A stretch of 64,000 nt of DNA from CAVZZG01 sp963779685 (GTDB lineage Bacteria; Actinomycetota; Thermoleophilia; Gaiellales; F1-60-MAGs149), in the NCBI GenBank assembly GCA_963779685.1, contig CAVZZG010000001.1, positions 1 to 64,000 on the forward strand, given 5' to 3'. The position numbers were made by a program, and so were the translations under genes. Under the pieces are notes generated by a model. It was given only the letters and a program-made list of their open reading frames with translations. It did no database searches and had not been told where the DNA came from. This document shows positions 56,887-64,000 of this stretch, piece by piece (within the stretch, counting starts at the first letter, position 1; the number at the start of each line of letters is the position of its first letter).

Positions 56887-59265
56887 ATGAGCATCAGGCG
56901 AAGCCGCTGCACTCGGTCGGCGTACCGCATGAAGCGCAAGGAGGATCCGCGCTTCATTCAGGGCAAGGGCAACTACGTCGACGACCTCTCGTTTCCGGGC
57001 ATGCTCTACCTGTCGCTGGTGCGCAGCCCGTACCCGCACGCCGAGATCAAGAACATCGACATCAGCGAGGCGATGAAGGTGCCCGGCGTCAAGGCGGTGA
57101 TCACCGGCAAGGACCTCGAGGCGGCCGGGCTCGGGTGGCTGCCGACCTTCCACGGGTTCGACAAGCAGATGGTGCTCGCGATCGGCAAGGTGCTCTTCCA
57201 GTATCAGGAAGTCGCCGCCGTGTTCGCCGAGACGCGCGCGGCGGCCGTCGACGGCGCCGAAGCGGTGCAGGTCGACTACGCGCCGCTGCCCGGTCGTCGC
57301 CGATCCGTTCACGTCGAAGACCGACAAGGTGCTGCTGCGGCCGGACCGCGAGCAGAAGACGAACCACATCTTCCACTGGGAAGTCGGCGACAAGGACGGC
57401 ACCGCTCGCGCGCATGGCGTCGAGCCCGAAGCGGATCAAGCAGCGCATCTGGTTCCAGCGCTGTCATCCCGGCGCCGCTCGAGCCGTGCGGCTGCGTCGC
57501 GTACTTCGACACGATGGGACGGCTGCAGTTCCACGTCACGTCGCAGGCGCCGCACGTCTACCGCACGGCGCTGTCGCTCGTCACCGGCATCCCCGAGGAC
57601 AAGATCCACGTGATGTCGCCGGACCTCGGCGGCGGCTTCGGCAACAAGGTGCCGGTCTATCCCGGCTACGTGTGCGCGATCGTCGGCGCGCTCAAGATCG
57701 GACGGCCGGTCAAGTGGATCGAGACGCGCACGGAGAACCTCACGAGCACCGGCTTCGCCCGCGACTACCACATGGACGTGGAGATCGGCGCGACGGCCGA
57801 CGGCACGGTCACGGCGCTGCACGTCGCGACGACGGCCGATCACGGCGCCTTCGACGCGGCCGCCGATCCGACGCAAGTACCCGGCGGGCATGTTCGGCAT
57901 CGTGCACCGGCAGCTACGACTTCCCGGTCGCCCACGCCGAGGTCGACGCGTACTTCACGAACAAGGCGCCGGGCGGCATCGCGTATCGCTGCTCGTTCCG
58001 CGTCACCGAGGCGAGCTACGCGATCGAGCGCGGCATGGACATCCTCGCCGACGAGCTCGGCATGGACGCCGTGGAGCTGCGCAAGAAGAACTTCGTCCGG
58101 AAGGAGCAGTTCCCGTATCCGTCGGCGCTCGGGTTCACCTACGACAGCGGCGACTATCACAAGACGCTCGACGTCGCGCTCGAGAAGATCGGCTACCAGG
58201 CGCTGCTGAAGGAGCAGGCGGAGAAGCGCGCGCGCGGCGAGCTGATGGGCATCGGCTTCTCGACCTTCACCGAGGTCGTCGGCGCCGGGCCGTCGAAGCA
58301 CTTCGACATCCTCGGCATCAAGATGTTCGACAGCGCCGAGATCCGCATCCATCCGACCGGCGCCGGCATCGTCCGCACCGGCGCCAAGTCGCAGGGCCAG
58401 GGGCACGAGACCACGTGGGCGCAGATCGTCGCCGAGGAACTCGGGCTCGACCCGCAGACCATCATGGTCGAGGAAGGCGACACCGACACGGCGCCGTACG
58501 GCCTCGGCACGTACGCGAGCCGCAGCACGCCGGTCGCCGGCGCGGCCATCGCGATGGCCGCGCGCCGCATCCGCGAGAAGGCGCGCAAGATTGCCGCGCA
58601 TCTCCTCGAGGTCGGCGAGGCCGACGTCGAGTGGACCGACTACAAGTTCCAGGTGAAGGGCGTGCCGTCCAAGACGGTGACGATGAAGGACGTGGCGTTT
58701 GCCGCCTACACGAACATGGCGCAGAACGAGCCGGGCCTCGAGGCGACGTACTACTACGACCCGCCGAACATGACGTATCCCGAACGGCGCGTACATCGCG
58801 GTCGTCGACGTCGATCGCGAGACGGGCGAGGCGAAGGTGCGCCGCTTCCTCGCCGTCGACGATTGCGGCATCGTCATCAACCCGATGATCGTCGAGGGGC
58901 AGATCCACGGCGGGCTGACCGAAGGCTTCGCGATGGCGTTCATGCAGGAGATCCAGTACGACGCCGAGGGCAACAACCTGAACACCAACTTCACGGACTA
59001 CCTCGTGCCGACCGTCGCTCGAGACGCCGCACTGGGAGACCGGCGAACACCGTGACGCCGAGCCCGCATCATCCGATGGGCGCGAAGGGCGTCGGCGAGA
59101 GCCCGAACGTCGGCAGCCCGGCGGCGTTCGTCAACGCCGTCATCGACGCGCTGTCGCCGCTCGGCGTGCGGCACATCGACATGCCGGTCACGCGCGACAA
59201 GGTGTGGCGGGCGATTCGCGACGCCGAGGCCAAGAAGGCGCGCGTGAACCTGTCAATACAGCGGC
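56887..59265 (+). pseudogene. coxL: CO dehydrogenase large subunit CoxL, form I, frame broken
   Basis: The Mo/Cu subunit, about 790 residues after repair. KEDPRFIQGKGNYVDDL, PDLGGGFGNKVPVYPGY, the active-site loop AYRCSFR (57981-58001, the form I signature with the copper-ligand cysteine) and GAKGVGESPNVG with the catalytic glutamate are all intact. Frames change near 56930, 57290, 57410-57470, 57873, 57911, 58789, 59022 and 59046. A clean 880-base block (57911-58789) holds the active-site loop. It oxidises CO to CO2 and feeds electrons to the quinone pool. The exact end is uncertain. Confidence 0.85.
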
Positions 59266-59699
59266 GAGGAGCAGATCCCCGCCGGACCGCGACGACGGTC
59301 TGGACGTTCGTGACCGATCCCGAGAAGGTCGGCGCGCTGCTTTCCCGACGTGGTCGACGTCACGGTGCAGGATCGCACGCACTTCGAGGCCGTCGTCCAG
59401 GTCGGCGTCGGGCCGGTCCGCGGCAAGTTCAAGCTGAAGGTCGAGCTGCTGCCCGGATCGACGGCGCGCAGCGACATGACATGAAGGTGTCCGGCGGCGG
59501 GTTCGGGAGCGCGGTGGATCTGACGGCCGGCGCCGACCTCGTCGAGGCCGGCGACGGCCACGCGCTGCTGAAGTGGAGCGGCCAGGCGACGACGCGCGGC
59601 CCGATCGCCGCCGTCGGCGGCCGCGTGCTCGACGCGCAGGCGCAGAAGCTGATCGGGCAGGCGTTCGCCAACGTCCGCACCGCGCTGAAGGGGGTCTAG
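59265..59699 (+). pseudogene. coxG: CoxG-like SRPBCC protein, frame broken
   Basis: About 145 residues. Segments QYSGEEQIPA, TVWTFVTDPEKVGALL, VVDVTVQD, FEAVVQVGVGPVRGKFKLKVELL and GHALLKWSGQATTRGPIAAVGGRVLDAQAQKLIGQAFANVRTAL follow the CoxG/SRPBCC pattern, which in CO oxidisers helps anchor the enzyme to the membrane. The frame breaks several times before 59480. The start codon is not certain. Confidence 0.72.
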
Positions 59700-59705
59700 C
59701 CCGCA

Positions 59706-60682
59706 GTGGCCGGGATCGAGGACTTCTTCGAGCGGGTCGCGGCGCTGCGCCGGGAGGGCGTGTCGTTCGTCATGGCCACGGTCGTCTCCCGCCGGGGGCC
59801 GGTCAGCTCGCACCTGGGCGACCGTGCCCTCGTATTCGCCGACGGCACCATGGAGGGCTTCGTCGGCGGCGCGTGCTCCGGGACGTCGTCCGCCGGCAGG
59901 CGCTCGAGGCGCTCCAGGCCGGCGAGCCGCGCTTCGTCTCGATCAGGCCCGACGCGGGGCGGGATGCCACGGAGGACGACATCGTCGTCGAGATGAGCTG
60001 CGGCTCGAAGGGGGCGGTCGACGTGTACATCGAGCCGTTCGTGCCGGCCCGGACGGTCGTCGTCGTGGGTCTGACGCCGGTGGCGGAGGCTGTCGCGTCG
60101 CTGTCGGCCACGCTCGAGTACGACGTCATCCGTGCGGTGTCCGAGGGGGAGCTCCGCGACGCCGGTGCCGACGCGATCTCGCTCGACCAACTCGGCGCAC
60201 TGCTCGGCGGCCTCCCGGCGTCCACCCGGGCACGGACGGGCGTCGTCGTCGCGTCCCAGGGGCACTACGACGAGACGGCGCTCGAGATCGTTCTGCGGGC
60301 GACCCCCGCCTACGTGGGCCTGGTCGCGAGCCGGCGCCGGGGCGACGAGGTGCGGGAGCACCTGCGGGCGAGCGGCGTCGGCGACGGGGAACTGGCCGCG
60401 GTACGGAACCCGGCGGGGCTCGACCTCGGCGCACGCCACCCCGGAGAGCTGGCGCTGTCGATCCTCGCGGAGATGATCGAGCTGCACCCGTCGCCACGCA
60501 GCTTCGCCACCGCCGCCGTCACCAGTGCGCTGGGCGACGGCACCCGGATGGCGGTCGACCCGGTCTGCGGGATGGAGGTCGCCGTCACCGCCGCGACACC
60601 GTCGGCGGCTCGTGACGGAGCGACCTACTGCTTCTGCTGCGCGGGCTGCCGGTCGCGATTCCTGACCGGGGTCACCGCGTGA
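59706..60682 (+). pseudogene. XdhC-family maturation factor with C-terminal YHS domain, one frame break
   Basis: About 324 residues. The XdhC/CoxI N-terminal domain (FVMATVVSRRGPVSSHLGDRALVF, VGGAC, then RDVVRRQALEALQAGEP) is followed by its Rossmann domain (RTVVVVGLTPVAEAVASL; TPAYVGLVASRRRGDEV) and a fused YHS metal-binding domain (DPVCGMEV ... YCFCCAGCRSRF). One base appears missing, or two extra, near 59878. XdhC proteins help insert the sulfurated molybdenum cofactor into this enzyme family. GTG 59706 is 6 bases after coxG. Confidence 0.82.
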
Positions 60683-61630
60683 TCGACCCGCTGGGGCTGG
60701 CGGAGCGACTCCGCGAGCGCGGCTACATCGTCGGTGAGGACTTCACCACGGCGCTGGCGCTGGCCCTGGCGCTCGACGAAGCCGCTGCTCATCGAGGGGC
60801 CGGCGGGCGTCGGCAAGACCGAGAGCGCGAAGGTGCTCGCCGAGGCGCTCGACGCGCGCCTGATCCGCCTGCAGTGCTACGAGGGGCTCGACAGTGGCGC
60901 GGCGCTCTACGAGTGGAACTACCCGCGTCAGATGCTGCGGATCCGCGCGTCGGACGGGGACGCGCGGGCGGCCGCGGATCGCGAGGCCGAGATCTTCAGC
61001 GAGGAGTTCCTGCTCAAGCGGCCGCTGCTCGAGGCGATCCGCCAGGACCGGCCACCGGTGCTGCTGATCGACGAGGTCGACCGCGCGGACGAGGCGTTCG
61101 AGGCGTTCCTGCTCGAGGTGCTGGCCGAGTGGCAGGTGACGATCCCCGAGCTCGGCACGTTGCGCGCGGTCCATCCGCCGCTCGTGGTGCTGACGAGCAA
61201 CCGCACCCGCGAGCTGTCCGACGCCCTCCGGCGCCGGTGCCTGTTCCTCTGGCTCGACTACCCGTCGCTCGCCGAGGAGCAGGCGATCCTCGCCTCGCGC
61301 GTTCCCGGGATCGCCGATCGGCTATGCGCGCAGATCGCCCGGCTCATGGCCGTGATGCGGGACCTGCCGCTGAAGAAGGCGCCGGGCGTCGCCGAGTCGA
61401 TCGACTGGGCCACGGCGCTGGTATCCCTGCATCGCGAGCCCCTCGATCCCGCCACGCTCGATCTCGCCTGGAGCTGCGTGATCAAGGTGCGCGACGACCG
61501 CGCCGTCGCCGAGCGGGCGAGGCCCGCGCTCGAAGCCGCGCTCGCCGACGCGCCGGCCGGCGCCGTGGTCGAGATGGGCGGGCACGGGCTGGACACCGAC
61601 TTCGGCTTCGGCTCCGTCACCGTCCGCTGA
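60679..61630 (+). pseudogene. coxD: CoxD-like MoxR AAA ATPase, single frameshift
   Basis: About 316 residues. Walker A GPAGVGKTES, Walker B PPVLLIDEVDRAD and sensor LTSNRTRELSDALRRRC are intact. CoxD reconstructs the Cu-S-Mo centre of CO dehydrogenase. An extra base near 60780 (CTCGACGAAGCCG) separates the first 33 residues. GTG 60679 overlaps the preceding stop (GTGA), and the stop overlaps the coxE start by one base. Confidence 0.87.
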
Positions 61631-62808
61631 TGCCGTACCCGGCCGGCGACCTGGCGGCGAACGTGATGGCGTTCTGCGACGGTCTGCGGCGCGAGCGGGG
61701 ATTCCGGGTCGGCACGGGCGAGGCGCTCGATGCCGTGCGGGCGGTCGAGGCCGTCGGGGTCGCCGATCGCGATGACGTGCGCCGCGCCCTCGCGCTTGTC
61801 TGCTGCGTCACGCCGGAGCAGCAACGATCGTTCCCCCGGCTGTTCGAGGAGTTCTTCTTCCCCGGCCCGGAGGGGATCCTGCAGCGGCAGGCGGGCGCGC
61901 CCGCCGGACAGCCCGGGGCGTCGGCCGAAGATCGCATCGACGATCACCCGCCCACCTCGGGCGCTCCTGACGAGTCCGATGCCGCCGGCGCAGGCCTCCC
62001 AGGTGCCGGTGCCGAGGCGGCGGGCGACGACGACGGGGCCGGCGCCGACCGCGCCCTGCGGCTGTCGGCGCGGTACAGCCCGGTCGCCGGGACGTCGCCG
62101 GCACCGGTCTTCGCGCCCGAAGATCCCGCCATGCTGGCTGCTGCCGCCCGTCTGCTGGCGCGCCTTCGCATCGGCCGGTCACGACGCCTGCGGCCGATGC
62201 CGCGCGGCCACCGGTTCGACCTCCGCCGGACGTTGCGGGCGAATCTCGCCTACGGCGGAGAGCTGGTCCATCCACGGCTGGTCGGCCGGCCGCCACGGCA
62301 TCCGCGCGTCGTGGTGCTCGTCGACGGCAGCCGCTCGATGGCGCCTCACGCACCACCGATGCTCGCATTCGCCGCGGCACTGGCCCGTCGTGCCGACCGC
62401 GTCGAGGCCTTCGTGTTCTCGACCCGGCTCGAGCGGGTCACGCGCGACCTCGGCAGCGGCAGCCTTCCCGACCTCGGCGAGGCCTGGGGCGGCGGCACGC
62501 GCATCGGCGAGTGCCTGGCTGCATTCCTGCGCGCCGACGGCGAGCGGCTCCTGGGCCGCGAGACCCTCGTCGTCATCGCCTCGGACGGGCTCGACGTCGG
62601 TGACCCCGACACCCTTCGCGAGGCCATGCACACCATCCATCGCCGCTCCTGCGGCGTCGTGTGGGTCAACCCCCTGCTCGAGACGGCCGGGTACGAGCCG
62701 AGCGCGCGTGGCATGCAGGCGGCGTTGCCCTACGTGACGACGCATGCCGCGGCCCGCGATGCAGCCGGGTTCGCGCGGCTGGCGGCGTCGGTGCGGTTGC
62801 GCCGGTGA
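61630..62808 (+). CDS. coxE: CoxE-like VWA-domain protein
   Basis: 392 residues. An N-terminal helical region (FCDGLRRERGFRVGTGEALDAVRAVEAV) is followed by an acidic Gly/Ala linker and a von Willebrand A domain with the metal site DGSRSM (D-x-S-x-S) and later DLGEAWGGGTRIGECL and VVIASDGLDVGD. It partners the MoxR ATPase encoded upstream in maturing the molybdenum-copper site. Intact frame. Confidence 0.9.
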   Translation: MPYPAGDLAANVMAFCDGLRRERGFRVGTGEALDAVRAVEAVGVADRDDVRRALALVCCVTPEQQRSFPRLFEEFFFPGPEGILQRQAGAPAGQPGASAEDRIDDHPPTSGAPDESDAAGAGLPGAGAEAAGDDDGAGADRALRLSARYSPVAGTSPAPVFAPEDPAMLAAAARLLARLRIGRSRRLRPMPRGHRFDLRRTLRANLAYGGELVHPRLVGRPPRHPRVVVLVDGSRSMAPHAPPMLAFAAALARRADRVEAFVFSTRLERVTRDLGSGSLPDLGEAWGGGTRIGECLAAFLRADGERLLGRETLVVIASDGLDVGDPDTLREAMHTIHRRSCGVVWVNPLLETAGYEPSARGMQAALPYVTTHAAARDAAGFARLAASVRLRR

Positions 62809-63275
62809 TCGTCATCCGCATCGCAAACGCCCGCGACCTCCCGCTCATCCGAGCGATCGTCCGCGGTGCCTACGCGCACTACGTGCCGCGGGTCGGTCGC
62901 GAGCCGGCACCGATGACGGCCGACTACGCCGCGCTCGTCGCCGCCGGCGAGGTCAGGGCCGCGGTCGACGGAACGACCGTTGTCGGCGTCCTGGTCCTGC
63001 GGCCGGTGCCGGGCGCGATGCATCTCGAGAACGTGGCCGTCGACCCGGGCGCCCAGGGCCGCGGTATCGGAGGACTGCTCGTCGAACACGCCGAGCACGA
63101 GGCCCGCGAGGCGGGCCTGCCGGCCGTCGAGCTCTACACCAACGCCCGCATGACCGAGAACCTCGCCCTGTACCCCCGGCTCGGCTACGTCGAGACGGGC
63201 CGTCGCTCGGAGGACGGCTTCGACCGGGTGTTCTTCCGCAAGGACGTCGCGGACCATCGGGAACCACGTCCGTAG
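62805..63275 (+). CDS. GNAT-family acetyltransferase
   Basis: 156 residues with IRIANARDLPLIRAIVRGAY at the N-terminus and the acetyl-CoA motif LENVAVDPGAQGRGIGGLLVEHAEHEA, followed by ELYTNARMTENLALYPRLGYVETGRR. The substrate is unknown. GTG 62805 overlaps the coxE stop (GTGA), so it is translated with the cox genes, though no link to CO oxidation is known. Confidence 0.9.
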   Translation: MIVIRIANARDLPLIRAIVRGAYAHYVPRVGREPAPMTADYAALVAAGEVRAAVDGTTVVGVLVLRPVPGAMHLENVAVDPGAQGRGIGGLLVEHAEHEAREAGLPAVELYTNARMTENLALYPRLGYVETGRRSEDGFDRVFFRKDVADHREPRP

Positions 63276-63300
63276 CGGTATTCCCGGCCCCGGGCCGGGT

Positions 63301-63359
63301 GATTCCGCCGGAATCGTCGTCATACCGCAATCGGACGGTGGCCGGGGACGCGGTACACT
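63301..63359 (+). promoter_or_regulatory. HAD gene promoter with upstream dyad
   Basis: TACACT at 63354-63359 lies 5 bases before ATG 63365, as for a leaderless transcript. Upstream are a perfect dyad GATTCC-gcc-GGAATC (63301-63315) and a GC-rich inverted repeat CCCGGCCC/GGGCCGGG (63283-63299), the latter a possible end signal for the cox operon. Confidence 0.5.
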
Positions 63360-63364
63360 CGGGT

Positions 63365-64000
63365 ATGGCCGTCGCGACCATGATCGACCTCGACGGCGTG
63401 CTGGTCGACTCAACGTACCACCGGGTTCTGGCGTGGTGCCGGGCGTTCCACCGCCATGGCCTGATCGTCCCGGCCTCCGCGATCCACCGGCACATCGGCC
63501 TTGCGGAGTCGAGTCTCCTGGACGTCCTGGCCAGCGCGACGGGCACCGTGTCGCGCGAGGACGTGCTCGCCACGCAGGCCGAGTACTTCCGGCGCACCGT
63601 GGCGGAGATCGAGCCGCTGCCGGATGGTGCGGAGCTGATCGAGGACCTGCTCGCACTCGGTCACCACGTCATCGTCCACAGCTTCGCCGGCGAGGCCGAG
63701 ATCCGGCATCTGCTCGACCGCGTCGCACCCGACCTCCAGGTCCAGATCGTCAGCGGCGACGACGCAATCGATCCGTTCGCCGACGCGATGCGCGAGGCGG
63801 GCGCGACGACCGCCAACGCCATCGTCGGCACACCCGCCGCCTGCATCGCGGCCGGTCGCGCCGGTGCGCTGCCGATCGCCGTGCTGTCCGCGGGCTGCGC
63901 CCGGGACGAGCTCGCCGACAGCGGCGCGATGCAGGTGTTCACCTCGCTCGGCAGCCTGCGGCGGTGGCTGGCGATGCGCGACGGCCGGGTGCGGGCGCTG
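63365..64000 (+). CDS. HAD-superfamily hydrolase, truncated by window end
   Basis: 212 residues are visible and the frame runs open to the window edge. The nucleophile motif reads MIDLDGVLVDSTYHRV, with a cap-domain helix (AWCRAFHRHG) and the threonine/serine motif position VIVHSF. It resembles beta-phosphoglucomutase or phosphoglycolate phosphatase-like HADs. Later acidic motif IVSGDDAIDPFADAMREAG fits the family. Substrate unknown. Confidence 0.8.
   Translation, partial: MAVATMIDLDGVLVDSTYHRVLAWCRAFHRHGLIVPASAIHRHIGLAESSLLDVLASATGTVSREDVLATQAEYFRRTVAEIEPLPDGAELIEDLLALGHHVIVHSFAGEAEIRHLLDRVAPDLQVQIVSGDDAIDPFADAMREAGATTANAIVGTPAACIAAGRAGALPIAVLSAGCARDELADSGAMQVFTSLGSLRRWLAMRDGRVRAL

Noticed and set aside
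55836..59480. Programmed ribosomal frameshifting as the cause of the cox frame breaks
   Set aside because: Too many sites, no common slippery sequence or downstream structure, and similar isolated breaks occur in unrelated genes.

Overview
The window is a GC-rich (about 70%) bacterial chromosome segment packed with short or overlapping genes. The high GC, frequent GTG/TTG starts, 4-base GTGA/ATGA gene overlaps, TANNNT -10 boxes placed 5-6 bases before start codons, a system II cytochrome c maturation operon, a form I CO dehydrogenase and actinobacterial-style Ig-like surface proteins suggest an actinobacterium, possibly of the Thermoleophilia. The class is an inference. There is no rRNA, phage, transposase or CRISPR. 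Two tRNAs are present: Phe-GAA and Lys-CTT.

Layout. 0-4.6 kb: LLM oxidoreductase, arginase-family enzyme, MFS transporter, NlpC/P60 peptidase. 4.7-11 kb: tRNA-Phe, then a signalling relay of a six-GAF double-receiver hybrid kinase, an HPt protein and a receiver-nucleotidyl cyclase. 11-16.7 kb: a small catabolic cluster (isochorismatase-like, SDR, aminotransferase, PuuE-like deacetylase), an HxlR regulator divergent from a class IV aminotransferase, and a SAM hydroxide adenosyltransferase. 16.7-23.7 kb: SIMPL protein, then a tightly overlapping reverse-strand chain moaC-moaB-ubiA-ccmA-ccmB-ccmC-ccmD-hemC-cobA/hemD, joining molybdopterin, quinone, heme and cytochrome c biogenesis. 23.8-33.4 kb: an extracytoplasmic block with a fibronectin-like repeat protein, a cupredoxin, a DUF1800/DUF1501 pair and a giant Gly-rich repeat protein. 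33.5-42 kb: FAD amine oxidase, DoxX, tRNA-Lys, STAS, TPR, tatC-tatA, a channel-like protein, a PfkB kinase, a thioesterase, a GT39 and folE.

42.1-49.3 kb is the most unusual part. Two paralogous reverse-strand gene sets each encode two small membrane-anchored coiled-coil proteins, a Pro/Gly-rich protein with a C-terminal Ig-like domain, and a bis-heme ferric-reductase-like membrane protein. One set adds ApbE (FMN transferase). The other adds an FAD reductase and a ferredoxin. The two ferric-reductase genes lie in 566-bp repeats that differ at two bases, while the flanking paralogues have diverged strongly. A multi-hairpin leader precedes the ApbE set. I read this as a candidate flavin/heme transmembrane electron-transfer system with no canonical FMN-binding partner.

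49.3-64 kb: ung, DUF4262, a DAO-type oxidase, gcvP, a small cupredoxin-like protein, and coxMSLG-xdhC/YHS-coxD-coxE. CoxL carries the form I CO dehydrogenase signature AYRCSFR. A GNAT and a truncated HAD gene end the window.

Sequence-quality warning. About 30 reading-frame breaks occur, nearly all interpretable as single-base insertions between otherwise conserved codons. They are dense in 11.16-11.82 kb and 55.8-59.3 kb and scattered elsewhere. They look more like consensus insertion errors than gene decay, but the affected genes are listed as pseudogenes because the frame as given is broken.
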